From Pseudonocardia broussonetiae (lineage in GTDB: Bacteria; Actinomycetota; Actinomycetes; Mycobacteriales; Pseudonocardiaceae): a stretch of 64,000 nt of DNA. Shown here one piece after another: positions 52,092 to 60,210 of the stretch (positions are counted from its first letter, which is position 1; each line of letters starts with the position of its first letter). The notes below the pieces were generated by a model. It saw only the letters and a list, made by a program, of their open reading frames with translations. It ran no database searches and had not been told where the DNA came from. The stretch is taken from assembly GCF_013155125.1 (NCBI RefSeq), contig NZ_CP053564.1:6269501-6333500 (forward strand), written 5' to 3'. Position numbers and translations under genes: made by a program.

Positions 52092-53183
52092 ATGGCGCCC
52101 CCGGACGGCACGACCTACGGCAAGCGCGTGCTCGTCGAGCTCTCCCACGCGATCGAGCGCTTCGCGCTGGCCGCGGAGCCCGGCGCGCCGCTGCTCGTGA
52201 TCGCCCTGTTCCAGCGCCTGTCCTACCTGGAGCGGGAGGCCGCGGTCTACGCCGAGATCGCCGCGCGGAGCTCGGTCACGCTCGTCGGGCTCGTCGGGGA
52301 CGTCCCCCCGCAGCTGCCCCCGGGCGTCCGGCACGTCCTGCTCGGCGAGGACGAGGAGCTGGCGCGGGAGTGGAGCGTCACGGTGCTCAGCCCCAACGGC
52401 GGCGCGACGCTCGTGGCCGTCGACCAGGAGAGCGTCGACCCGCACGCCCGCACCCTCGAGGAGGGCCGCCGCTTCCGGGGCCGCTGGTCCTTCGTCCGCG
52501 CCGACGCCTACCGGGAGGCGCTGCGGCTGCGCGCGCGGCTGCGGCTGCCCGCCGACACGACCGAGGCGATCGACGAGGTGCTGGAGGCCGTGCTCGCCGC
52601 ACCCGAGCCGCGCCAGCAGGACCGGTGGAACGTGCCGCTGCGGTTCCTGGCCGAGCGGGTCGACGCGGCCGGCCGGGAGCGCGGTGAGCTGCAGGCCCGG
52701 CTCGACACGGCCGTCGCGCACCTCGACGACGTCGGCGAGCGCGACGCCCGCACCGGCCTGCACACCGAGAGGTTCCTGGCCCGCTGGACCGCGGGGCTGG
52801 GCGCGGGGCTGCCGGTCGGGCTGGTGCTGCTGCGGGTGCCGGGCGTCGCGTCCCTGCGCACGAAGTACGGGCTGCGCGCCGAGGTCGCCGCGCTGCAGGG
52901 CATCGCGCAGAGCGTGCAGGAGCTGCTGACGCCGGCCGACCGGGTGGTGCGCCGGGGCGAGGAGGACTTCCTCGTGGTGCTGCCGTCGTGGACGGAGAGC
53001 GACGTGCTGGCGCTGTGCGACCGGGTGTGCGCGCGGGTGAGCGCGCTCGACCAGCAGTACCCCTTCGTCGCGCTGCCCGCGGTGGCGGCGGCCACGGTCA
53101 GCCGCGAGCACCCGCTGCCGGTCGAGCGGCTCGCCGCGCAGGTGGCCGGCGGGCAGCGGGTGAGCCTGCTGCTCCCGACGTAG
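52092..53183 (+). CDS. DICT sensory domain with degenerate GGDEF domain
   Basis: A 363-residue cytosolic protein. The N-terminal ~160 residues resemble a DICT domain (LLVIALFQRLSYLEREAAVY, VTLVGLVGDVPPQLPPGVRH, FRGRWSFVRADAYREAL), found in light- or redox-linked signalling. A helix (ERGELQARLDTAVAHLDDV) leads to a GGDEF fold (DARTGLHTERFLARWTAG, VVRRGEEDFLVVLPSW) in which GGDEF is replaced by RGEED. It should not make c-di-GMP and may act as a receptor or scaffold. The gene runs tail-to-tail into the GlxA-type gene with a 4-bp gap. Confidence 0.8.
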   Translation: MAPPDGTTYGKRVLVELSHAIERFALAAEPGAPLLVIALFQRLSYLEREAAVYAEIAARSSVTLVGLVGDVPPQLPPGVRHVLLGEDEELAREWSVTVLSPNGGATLVAVDQESVDPHARTLEEGRRFRGRWSFVRADAYREALRLRARLRLPADTTEAIDEVLEAVLAAPEPRQQDRWNVPLRFLAERVDAAGRERGELQARLDTAVAHLDDVGERDARTGLHTERFLARWTAGLGAGLPVGLVLLRVPGVASLRTKYGLRAEVAALQGIAQSVQELLTPADRVVRRGEEDFLVVLPSWTESDVLALCDRVCARVSALDQQYPFVALPAVAAATVSREHPLPVERLAAQVAGGQRVSLLLPT

Positions 53184-53187
53184 GCGG

Positions 53188-54141
53188 TCAGGCCGGGACG
53201 CCGCGGAACGTGCGGCGGTAGTCGACCGGCGACACCCCGACGACCTTGCGGAAGTGGTGGCGCAGCAGCGCCCCGGTGCCGAACCCGCTGCGGGCCGCCA
53301 CGTCGTCGACGCCCAGGGTGGTGTCCTCCAGCAGGCGCTGCGCGAGCAGGACCCGCTGCAGGGTGAGCCAGCGGTGCGGGGTGGTGCCGGTCTCGGCGAC
53401 GAAGCGGCGGGCGAAGCTGCGGTCCGACATCCGGGCGCGGCGGGCCAGGCCGGACACCGTGTGCTCCTCGTCGAGGTGCTCCAGGGCCCAGTCGAGCACC
53501 GGCGCGAGCCCGTCGGCCGAGCACACCGGGATCGGCTGCTCGACGTACTGGCGCTGCCCGCCGTCGCGCTGGGGCGGGACGACCATCCGCCGCGCGATCG
53601 TGTTGACCGCGGCGCTGCCCAGCTCGCGGCGCACCAGGTGCAGGCAGGCGTCGATGCCGGCGGCGGTGCCCGCGCTGGTGATGATGTCGCCGTCGTCGAC
53701 GTAGAGGACGTCCGGGTCGATGATCGCGAGCGGGTGGCGCTCGCGGAGCTCGTCGACGTTCATCCAGTGCGTGGTGCAGCGGCGGCCGTCGAGCAGGCCG
53801 GCCGCGCCGAGCACGAAGCTGCCCGAGCAGACCGACAGCAGGGTGGCGCCGTCGGCCGCGGCTACGCGCAGGGCGTCGAGGACCTCGGGGGCGAACTCCC
53901 GGTCGCGGGTGGCCGAGACGGCCACCAGGTCGACGCCGCGCAGCCCCTCCAGGCCGTGGTCGGGGACGAGCGAGGCGCCGACGGTGGTGCGCAGCGGCTC
54001 CCCCGCCACCGGACCGCAGACCCGCAGGTCGATCGGGGGGACGCCCTCGGTCGTCCGGTCGACGCCGAACACCTCGCAGAGCGTCGCGAACTCGAACGGG
54101 GAGGTGGCGGGCAGCACGAGCGCCGCGACGGACCGGAGCAT
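53188..54141 (-). CDS. GlxA family AraC-type transcriptional regulator
   Basis: A 317-residue regulator. The N-terminal DJ-1/PfpI-like domain holds the nucleophile-elbow sequence LLSVCSGSFVLGAAGLLDG and HWMNVDELRERHP; the C-terminal AraC HTH pair is VSGLARRARMSDRSFARRF and DDVAARSGFGTGALLRHHFRKV. Such proteins respond to small molecules, though the DJ-1 domain is generally regulatory. The target may be the divergent 53-residue membrane protein gene. A TGGCGCCA palindrome lies in the intergenic region. Confidence 0.9.
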   Translation of the reverse strand: MLRSVAALVLPATSPFEFATLCEVFGVDRTTEGVPPIDLRVCGPVAGEPLRTTVGASLVPDHGLEGLRGVDLVAVSATRDREFAPEVLDALRVAAADGATLLSVCSGSFVLGAAGLLDGRRCTTHWMNVDELRERHPLAIIDPDVLYVDDGDIITSAGTAAGIDACLHLVRRELGSAAVNTIARRMVVPPQRDGGQRQYVEQPIPVCSADGLAPVLDWALEHLDEEHTVSGLARRARMSDRSFARRFVAETGTTPHRWLTLQRVLLAQRLLEDTTLGVDDVAARSGFGTGALLRHHFRKVVGVSPVDYRRTFRGVPA

Positions 54142-54212
54142 GGCAGGATCTTACCGACTCTCGTCTTCTCTGCCACTGTTGGCGCCATCTGGATGAGCGC
54201 ACACTTCCTGCC

Positions 54213-54374
54213 ATGACCACCGCACTCCTCGTCCTCGTCCTCGTCGGCCTGGCCGTGTGGCTCTCCACGGCCCGGCCCGCCCTCACTTCCTCCGCCCCCG
54301 CCGACCACGACCGCGAGCGCCAGCTCGACGAGCTGCGCGCGCTGGCCCGCTCGCGGGCCGACGTCCACCTCTGA
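54213..54374 (+). CDS. 53-residue single-helix membrane protein
   Basis: A very short gene: one N-terminal helix (LLVLVLVGLAVWLS) and a charged tail, DHDRERQLDELRALARSRA, that can form an amphipathic helix. It does not match a family I recognise. It is divergent from the GlxA-type regulator gene and upstream of the ABC exporter operon by 77 bp, and may be regulated by the former. The start has no clear ribosome site, so confidence is moderate. Confidence 0.55.
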   Translation: MTTALLVLVLVGLAVWLSTARPALTSSAPADHDRERQLDELRALARSRADVHL

Positions 54375-54451
54375 GCCCGTGACATCCGTCAGTCCCCGGC
54401 ACTGACCACGGGCACTGCCGCGCTCCCGCGCGGACACGGGACAGTACGTCC

Positions 54452-55345
54452 ATGACCGACGCACTGGAGATCGCCGGCGCGCACCACCGCTACGGCGCGC
54501 ACGTCGCGCTGGACGGCGTCGACCTCACCGTCCGCGCCGGGGAGTGCGTCGCGCTCCTCGGCCCGAACGGGGCGGGGAAGACGACGCTCATCGGGCTCGC
54601 CACCGGGCTGGTCTCCCGTCAGGCCGGGCACGTGACGGTGTGCGGCGGGGACCCCCGCCGCGCGGCCGTCCGCCGCCACCTCGGTGTCGTGCAGCAGACC
54701 ATGGGGTTCCCGGCCACCGAGACCGTGGGCGAGCTCGTGCGCGGCGCCGCCGTCCGGGCCGGGCGTCCGGCGTCGGCGGCGGGGCCGGTGCTCGCCGAGA
54801 TCGGCGTCGCCGACCTGGCCGCGCGCCGCGCCCCGGCGCTGTCGGGCGGGCAGCGCCAGCGGGTCGGGCTCGCGATGGCGCTGGTCGGCGACCCGGCGCT
54901 GCTGCTGCTCGACGAACCGACCGTCGGGCTCGACGTCACCGCCCGCCGCGCGTTCTGGCGGGTGCTCGCCGCGCGCCGTGACGCCGGGGTCGCGATGGTG
55001 CTGACCACGCACGTCGTCGAGGAGGCCGCGGCCTTCGCCGACCGGGTGGTGGTGCTGCACCGCGGGCGGGTCGTCGCCACCGGCACGCCCGACGCGCTGG
55101 CGTCGCGCCTGCCGGACCGGACGGTCAGCGCCCGCACCGCGCTGGACGACGTCGCGCTGCGCGCGCTGCCCGGCGTCGGCACGCTGCGCCGCGACGGCGA
55201 CCGCGTGCACCTCGGCACCGCCGAGCCGGAGGACCTGCTGCGGGAGTGGCTGGCCCGCGACCGCGGGCTGTCGGAGCTGCGCGTCGAGGGCGCCGGGCTG
55301 GAGCAGGCGCTGCTCGCCCTGACCGGCGAGGAGGTGCCGGCGTGA
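54452..55345 (+). CDS. ABC transporter ATP-binding protein
   Basis: A 297-residue ATPase with Walker A LLGPNGAGKTTL, Q-loop at VVQQTMGFP, signature LSGGQRQRVGLAMALVG, Walker B LLLLDEPTVGLD and H-loop TTHVVEEA. The ~70-residue C-terminal extension is typical of DrrA/NatA-type exporters. It couples through a GTGA overlap to the permease gene and begins a four-gene operon with a histidine kinase and response regulator. Confidence 0.93.
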   Translation: MTDALEIAGAHHRYGAHVALDGVDLTVRAGECVALLGPNGAGKTTLIGLATGLVSRQAGHVTVCGGDPRRAAVRRHLGVVQQTMGFPATETVGELVRGAAVRAGRPASAAGPVLAEIGVADLAARRAPALSGGQRQRVGLAMALVGDPALLLLDEPTVGLDVTARRAFWRVLAARRDAGVAMVLTTHVVEEAAAFADRVVVLHRGRVVATGTPDALASRLPDRTVSARTALDDVALRALPGVGTLRRDGDRVHLGTAEPEDLLREWLARDRGLSELRVEGAGLEQALLALTGEEVPA

Positions 55346-56109
55346 GCGCCTCCACCGTCCCCGCCGTGTCCGTGCTGCCGGTCCTGCGCTCCGAGATCGG
55401 CGAGGGGCTGCGCGCGATCCTGCGCGAGCCGACGGCGCTGGTGTTCTCCGTGCTCATGCCCGTCGGGTTCTACGCGCTGTTCACCTCGGTGTTCGGGGGG
55501 CAGCAGACCTCGGACGGGCTGCCCTTCGCGGCCACGTCCATCGCCGGGTACGGCGCGTTCGGCGTCGTCTCGGTGATGCTGCTCAACCCCGGGATCGGGG
55601 TGGCGGAGGACCGCACGCGCGGCTGGCTGCGCGTCAAGATGGTGTCCGCGACGCCGCTGGGCGTGACGCTCGCGGCCCGCGTGCTCGCCGCGCTGCCCTA
55701 CGCGCTGGGCGTGGTCCTGGCGATGGGGGCGGCGTCGCTGCTGGTCGCCGGGCCCGTGCTGGACCTCGGGACGTGGGTGCGGCTCGTCGTCGTGCTCGTC
55801 GTCGGGTCGCTGCCGTTCGCGCTGTTCGGGCTCGCGGTGGGGTTCGTGGCGTCGTCGAACGCGGCGGCGGCGATCCTCAACGCGGTGCTGTTCCCGATGG
55901 TGCTGGCGTCGGGGCTGTGGGTGCCGCTGGAGCTGCTGCCGGGGTTCCTGCAGGCGGTCGCGCCGTTCCTGCCGACCTACCACCTCGCGCAGCTCGCGCA
56001 GGCCCAGCTCACCGGGGCACCGGCGGGCGGGCACCTGCTCGCGGTGCTCGCCGCGACCGTCGTCGGGGCCGTGGTCGCTAGGCTCGCCTACCGTAACCTG
56101 CGCGTGTGA
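55342..56109 (+). CDS. ABC-2 type transporter permease
   Basis: A 255-residue permease with six helices (EPTALVFSVLMPVGFYALF, FGVVSVMLLNPGIG, ALPYALGVVLAMGAASLL, LVVVLVVGSLPFALFGLAVG, ILNAVLFPMVLASGLW, LLAVLAATVVGAVVARLAY). The loop WVPLELLPGFLQAVAPFLPTYH is the conserved ABC-2 segment. With the upstream ATPase it should export a lipid-like or antibiotic-like compound. GTGA overlaps join it to the genes on both sides. Confidence 0.92.
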   Translation: MSASTVPAVSVLPVLRSEIGEGLRAILREPTALVFSVLMPVGFYALFTSVFGGQQTSDGLPFAATSIAGYGAFGVVSVMLLNPGIGVAEDRTRGWLRVKMVSATPLGVTLAARVLAALPYALGVVLAMGAASLLVAGPVLDLGTWVRLVVVLVVGSLPFALFGLAVGFVASSNAAAAILNAVLFPMVLASGLWVPLELLPGFLQAVAPFLPTYHLAQLAQAQLTGAPAGGHLLAVLAATVVGAVVARLAYRNLRV

Positions 56110-57164
56110 AGCGCGACCGGTCGTCGCTCTGGTACCTGGTCTTCCTCGGCTACCTGTTCCTGCAGCCGGCCTTCGACCCGGCGGCGGGCCCGCTCTCCTG
56201 GACCGTCGCGATCGGGTCGATCGTGCTGTTCCTGGCGTTCCAGGCCCGCACGGGCGCCCACCCGCTGCCCGGGCACTGGTCGCCCGCACTGATCGCCCTG
56301 CTCGGGGTGCTCGTCGTCCCGGTCAACGCCGGCGGCACGGTGTTCTTCGTCTACGCGGCCGGGAGCGCGGGCGCGCTGCTCCCCCGCCGCGCGGCCACGC
56401 TCTGGCTCGGCGGGCTGACGGCGCTCACGGCGGCCTCGGCGCTGGTGTCGACGGCACCGCCGCCCTACGTGTTCCTCAGCATCGCGCCGCCGCTGGTGTC
56501 GATCTGGATCGTCGGGCTGGCGACGATGGACGAGGCCGACCGCAGCCGCGAGGCCGCCGCGATGCGCGTCGAGAACGCCCGGATCGAGCACCTCGCCACG
56601 CTGTCGGAGCGCGAGCGCATCTCCCGCGACCTGCACGACCTGCTGGGCCAGACCCTCACCGGCATCGTCGTGCGCGCCCAGCTCGCGCAGCGGCTCCCGG
56701 CGGGCGACGCCGCGGCCGAGATGGCCGTCGTCGAGACGATGGCCCGCGACGCGCTCACCGAGGTGCGCGCCACCGTGTCCGGGTGGCGGCAGGTCTCGCT
56801 CGACGACGAGCTCGTCGTGGCGCGCGACGCGCTGGCCGCTGCCGGCGTCGAGCTGGAGGCGGTCCGCGACGGCGACCTCGTGCTGACCCCGTCGGCGGAG
56901 TCGGCGCTGGCCCTGGCGCTGCGGGAGGCGGTGACGAACGTGGTCCGCCACGCCGGCGCCGGCCGCTGCGTCGTGACGCTGGCCCGCGTCGACGGCGAGG
57001 TGCGCCTGGAGGTCGTCGACGACGGGTCGGGCGGGAGCGGCGCCGACGGCAACGGCCTGTCCGGGATGCGCGAGCGGATCACCGCGCTCGGCGGGACCGT
57101 GCGCCGCGTCGCCCGGGGCGGCACCGCGCTCGTCGTCGCACTGCCGGAGCGGGTGGCCGCGTGA
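56106..57164 (+). CDS. DesK/NarX-type sensor histidine kinase
   Basis: A 352-residue kinase with about five N-terminal helices (YLVFLGYLFLQPAF, WTVAIGSIVLFLAFQA, LIALLGVLVVPVNAGG), a HisKA_3 dimerisation helix with the phosphoacceptor in ERERISRDLHDLLGQTL, and an ATPase domain: ALREAVTNVVRHAGA (N-box), VVDDGSGGSG (G1) and NGLSGMRERI (G2). Membrane stress or lipid fluidity is a typical input for this class, with the ABC exporter as output. Two alternative overlapping GTG codons exist. Confidence 0.92.
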   Translation: MKRDRSSLWYLVFLGYLFLQPAFDPAAGPLSWTVAIGSIVLFLAFQARTGAHPLPGHWSPALIALLGVLVVPVNAGGTVFFVYAAGSAGALLPRRAATLWLGGLTALTAASALVSTAPPPYVFLSIAPPLVSIWIVGLATMDEADRSREAAAMRVENARIEHLATLSERERISRDLHDLLGQTLTGIVVRAQLAQRLPAGDAAAEMAVVETMARDALTEVRATVSGWRQVSLDDELVVARDALAAAGVELEAVRDGDLVLTPSAESALALALREAVTNVVRHAGAGRCVVTLARVDGEVRLEVVDDGSGGSGADGNGLSGMRERITALGGTVRRVARGGTALVVALPERVAA

Positions 57165-57757
57165 TCCGGCTCGTGCTGGCCGAGGACCAGGCGATGGTGC
57201 TCGGCGCGTTCGCCCGGCTGCTGTCGCTGGAGGACGACCTGGAGGTCGTCGCCACCGCCGTCGACGGGCCGGCGGCGCTGGCCGCGGTGCGCTCGCACGA
57301 CCCGGACGTGCTGGTCACCGACGTGGAGATGCCCGGGGCCACCGGGCTGGAGGTCGCGGCGGCGCTGCAGGGCGGGCGCACCCGGCTGGTGATCGTCACG
57401 ACGTTCGCCCGCTCGGGCTACCTCCGGCGCGCGATGGACGCCGGTGTCGCCGGCTACGTCCTCAAGGACGCCCCGATCGACCGGCTCGTCGACACGATCC
57501 GGCGGGTGCACGCCGGTGAGCGGGTGGTCGACCCGGCGCTGGCCGTGGCGGCGTGGGACGCGGCCGACCCGATGACCGACCGCGAGCGCGACGTCCTGCG
57601 CCTGGCCGCCGACGGCCTGCCCAACAGCGACATCGCCGCCACGCTGTTCCTGGCGGAGGGCACCGTCCGCAACTACCTGTCGACCGCCATCACCAAGCTC
57701 GGGGTGCGCAACCGGATCGAGGCGGCGCGGGTGGCGCGGGACCGGGGCTGGCTCTGA
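57161..57757 (+). CDS. NarL/DesR-type response regulator
   Basis: A 198-residue regulator: receiver with acidic pair AEDQ, phospho-Asp in VLVTDVEMPG and Lys in GYVLKDAP, then a LuxR-type HTH (MTDRERDVLRLAADGLPNSDIAATLFLAEGTVR is the region; the core is NSDIAATLFLAEGTVRNYL). It is coupled to the kinase by GTGA and probably controls the four-gene operon. Confidence 0.93.
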   Translation: MIRLVLAEDQAMVLGAFARLLSLEDDLEVVATAVDGPAALAAVRSHDPDVLVTDVEMPGATGLEVAAALQGGRTRLVIVTTFARSGYLRRAMDAGVAGYVLKDAPIDRLVDTIRRVHAGERVVDPALAVAAWDAADPMTDRERDVLRLAADGLPNSDIAATLFLAEGTVRNYLSTAITKLGVRNRIEAARVARDRGWL

Positions 57758-57760
57758 CCC

Positions 57761-57800
57761 GTGAGCGCGAACCGTGGCCAGGGCCACGGTTGCCGCTCAC
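57761..57800. terminator. Palindrome, copy 1, before the MNT-HEPN module
   Basis: An 18-bp inverted repeat with two central mismatches (57761-57778 with 57783-57800) and loop CAGG starts 3 nt after the response-regulator stop. A copy differing at one base lies at 58896-58935. It can serve as a terminator for the ABC/two-component operon. Confidence 0.75.
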
Positions 57801-57823
57801 GAGGTGCGGCTGGCACTGCCCGT

Positions 57824-57851
57824 ACTCGAGTGGGGGTATCCGTACTATAGT
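57824..57851 (+). promoter_or_regulatory. Twin-palindrome operator and promoter of MNT-HEPN module
   Basis: CCGTACTCGAGT and CCGTACTATAGT are repeated with exactly 20-bp spacing; their cores ACTCGAGT (57824-57831) and ACTATAGT (57844-57851) are each self-complementary. The second overlaps the -10 box TACTAT (57843-57848), 9 nt before the ATG. The two-turn spacing suggests cooperative binding by a dimeric repressor, plausibly the N-terminal winged helix of the first gene product. Confidence 0.6.
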
Positions 57852-57857
57852 GCGGCG

Positions 57858-58469
57858 ATGCAGCTCAACCGGCCGCTCGCCGTCGTCACCCCGACGCTGG
57901 ACGCCGACGTCCTCGCGGTGCTGGCGCGGCTCGACGCGCCCTTCACCACGGGCGGGCTGCACCGGGTGCTGGGGGCCCACTCCGAGGAGGGCATCCGCAA
58001 GGTGCTCAACCGGCTGAGCCGCCAGGGCATCGTCGACGCCCAGCGAGCCGGGCCGGCCTTCCTCTACCGGCTCAACCGCGACCACCTCGCCGCCTCGGCC
58101 GTCGTCGAGCTCGCGAACCTCGCCTCCACCTTCCTGGCCCGTCTGGAGCAGCGGATGGCGCGCTGGGAGTCCCCGCCGGTCTACGCCGCCGTGTTCGGCT
58201 CGGCCGCAACAGGCACCATGACGCCGCAGAGCGACCTCGACCTGCTGCTCGTCCACCCCGACGACGTCAGCCGCGAGGTGTGGGACGAGCAGGTCGACGC
58301 CCTCCTCACCGACATCTCCCGCTGGACGGGCAACGACGCGCAACTGCTGGAGTTCTCCGCCGGCCGCCTGGCAGGCGCCCACGACGAACCGGTGCTCGCC
58401 GACGTGCTGCAGCACGGCCTCACCGTCGCGGGCGACCGTGACTGGTTGAAGCGGAAGGTGCGGGGCTGA
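57858..58469 (+). CDS. MNT antitoxin: winged helix plus nucleotidyltransferase
   Basis: A 203-residue protein. Residues ~15-75 form a winged helix (ADVLAVLARLDAPFTTGGLH, GIRKVLNRLSRQGIVDAQ, AFLYRLNR). The C-terminal half is a minimal nucleotidyltransferase: FGSAATGTMTPQSDLDLLLV with GS at residue 114 and the metal-binding Asp126/Asp128 in SDLD. MNT proteins pair with HEPN RNases and neutralise them by transferring AMP to the toxin. The next gene, 1 bp downstream, has HEPN-like sequence. An N-terminal DNA-binding domain implies autoregulation at the upstream twin operator. Confidence 0.85.
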   Translation: MQLNRPLAVVTPTLDADVLAVLARLDAPFTTGGLHRVLGAHSEEGIRKVLNRLSRQGIVDAQRAGPAFLYRLNRDHLAASAVVELANLASTFLARLEQRMARWESPPVYAAVFGSAATGTMTPQSDLDLLLVHPDDVSREVWDEQVDALLTDISRWTGNDAQLLEFSAGRLAGAHDEPVLADVLQHGLTVAGDRDWLKRKVRG

Positions 58470-58470
58470 C

Positions 58471-58874
58471 GTGGCGCGCACCCGCTCGTGCACACCGGAG
58501 GTCCGCCGCGGCCGGCAGCGGAAGGCCGAGCAGTTCCTGGACGCCGCCGCGCTGCTGCACGACCTCACCGCGCACCCGGCGAGGTCGGCGACGCCTACGT
58601 GACGCTGTGCGTGCACGCCGGGATCGCGGCGTCGGACGTCATCTGCTGCGCCCGGCTCGGTGAGCACGCGCAGGGTGAGGACCACGGTGCGGCGGTCGCG
58701 CTGCTCGACCGCGCCGACAGCGGCTCGGCCCGGCACCTGCGCACACTGCTGACCATGAAGACCAAGGCGGGCTACAGCCACACCGTCGCCTCCGCCGACG
58801 AGTGCAAGCGGGCCCGGCGGGCGGCCGAGGCACTGGTCGAGACGGCCCGGCGCGTGCGAGCGTCGAGCGGCTGA
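58471..58874 (+). pseudogene. HEPN-like toxin gene with a frameshift
   Basis: From GTG 58471 the first frame encodes KAEQFLDAAALLHDLTAHPA and then stops at 58600-58602. The continuation, EVGDAYVTLCVHAGIAASD and VICCARLGEHAQGEDHGAAV, is found in the next frame to 58874. The join is at about 58576-58582 (CACCCGGCGAGGTCGG); inserting one base restores a single ~134-residue helical protein. The sequence resembles actinobacterial HEPN partners of MNT proteins. A real inactivating deletion, a sequencing error or programmed slippage cannot be told apart from one sequence. Confidence 0.7.
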
Positions 58875-58895
58875 GCCACCCGGGCTCCAGCCCCT

Positions 58896-58935
58896 GTGAG
58901 TGCGAACCGTGGCCAGGGCCACGGTTGCCGCTCAC
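58896..58935. terminator. Palindrome, copy 2, after the MNT-HEPN module
   Basis: Nearly identical (39 of 40 bases) to the palindrome at 57761-57800. It lies at the convergent junction and includes the stop codon of the downstream monooxygenase gene, so it also shapes that gene's 3' end. Confidence 0.75.
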
Positions 58936-60209
58936 GAGGGCTTCTGCAGGCCCAGGTGGTCGCGCAGGGTCGGACCGGTGTACTCCGTGCGGTAGCTGCC
59001 CAGGTCCTGCAGCTCCGGCACCACCTTCTCGACGAACTCGTCGAGCCCGCCGGGCGTCAGGTGCGGGACGAGGATGAACCCGTCGGAGGCGTCGGCCTGG
59101 ACGTAGGCGTCCATCTGCTGCGCCACCTGCCTCGGCGTGCCGACGAACGACTGGCGGGCCGTGGTCTCGATGATCAGCTCCCGGATCGACAGCCCGCCCT
59201 TCGCCTCGGCCAGCTCCCGCCACCGGTTCGCCACGGCGACCGGGTCCTTCTCGTGGCGCACGCGGCCGCGGGTGATCTCCGCGCCCGGGTCGGGGTCGAC
59301 GTCGGGCAGCGGGCCGTCGGGGTCGTGGGCCGAGAGGTCGCGGCCCCACACCTGCTCCAGGAACGCGATCGCCGTCTGCGGGCTGACCTGCGCCTCCCGG
59401 ATCCGGTGCCCGTTCTCCTGCGCCTCGGCCTCGGTGTCGCCGAGCGCGAACGTCGTGGCCGGCAGGATCGTGATCTCCTCCGGGCGGCGGCCGTACTTTC
59501 CCATCCGGCCCTTGAGGTCGGCGAAGAACTCCTGCCCGGACTCCAGCGAGCCGTGCCGGGAGAAGATCGCGTCGGCGGTCTTCGCGCCGAACTCGCGGCC
59601 CGCGTCGGAGTCGCCGGACTGGATCAGCACCGGGTGGCCCTGCGGCGTCGGCGGGATCGGGAAGCGCCCGACCATGTCGAACTGGTCGCTGTGGTGGTCG
59701 ATCGGCGCGCCGTCGGAGAGCCACAGCTCGCGGGCGGCGTCGAGCATCTGCTGCGCGCGGTCGTAGCGCTGCTCGGGCCTCAGGAACCCGCCGCGCCGGA
59801 AGTTCTCACCGGTGAACGCGTCCGAGCTCGTCACGAGGTTCCAGGCGGCGCGCCCGCCGGAGAGGTGGTCGAGCGAGGCGAACTGCTTGGCCAGCTCCCA
59901 CGGCTCGTTGAACGTCGTGTTGATCGTGCCGCCGAGCCCGAGGTGCGTGGTGACGGCGGCGATCGCGTTGAGGACGGTGAACGTGTCGGGGCGCCCGACG
60001 ACGTCGAGGTCGTGGATCCGGCCCTGGTGCTCGCGCAGGCGCAGGCCCTCGGCGAGGAACAGGAAGTCGAACAGCCCGCGCTCGGCGTTCTGCGCGAACG
60101 CGACGAAGGACGCGAAGTCCGTCTGGCTGCCTGACTCCGGGTCGCTCCACACCGTCGTGTTGTTGACGCCCGGGAAGTGGGCGGCGAGGTGGATCTGCTT
60201 CTTCGCCAT
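58932..60209 (-). CDS. LLM class flavin monooxygenase (NtaA/SnaA/DszA family)
   Basis: A 425-residue FMNH2-dependent monooxygenase: AHFPGVNNTTVWSDPESGSQ at the start, FLAEGLRLREHQG, THLGLGGTINTTFNEPW, DHLSGGRAAWNLVTSSD and VLIQSGDSDAGREFGAKTAD are the NtaA/SnaA/DszA blocks. These enzymes desulfurise or oxidise organosulfur and aminopolycarboxylate compounds with FMNH2 from a partner reductase, none of which is encoded nearby. It lies 1 bp from the second LLM gene, upstream in the same operon. Confidence 0.9.
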   Translation of the reverse strand: MAKKQIHLAAHFPGVNNTTVWSDPESGSQTDFASFVAFAQNAERGLFDFLFLAEGLRLREHQGRIHDLDVVGRPDTFTVLNAIAAVTTHLGLGGTINTTFNEPWELAKQFASLDHLSGGRAAWNLVTSSDAFTGENFRRGGFLRPEQRYDRAQQMLDAARELWLSDGAPIDHHSDQFDMVGRFPIPPTPQGHPVLIQSGDSDAGREFGAKTADAIFSRHGSLESGQEFFADLKGRMGKYGRRPEEITILPATTFALGDTEAEAQENGHRIREAQVSPQTAIAFLEQVWGRDLSAHDPDGPLPDVDPDPGAEITRGRVRHEKDPVAVANRWRELAEAKGGLSIRELIIETTARQSFVGTPRQVAQQMDAYVQADASDGFILVPHLTPGGLDEFVEKVVPELQDLGSYRTEYTGPTLRDHLGLQKPS

Positions 60210-60210
60210 G

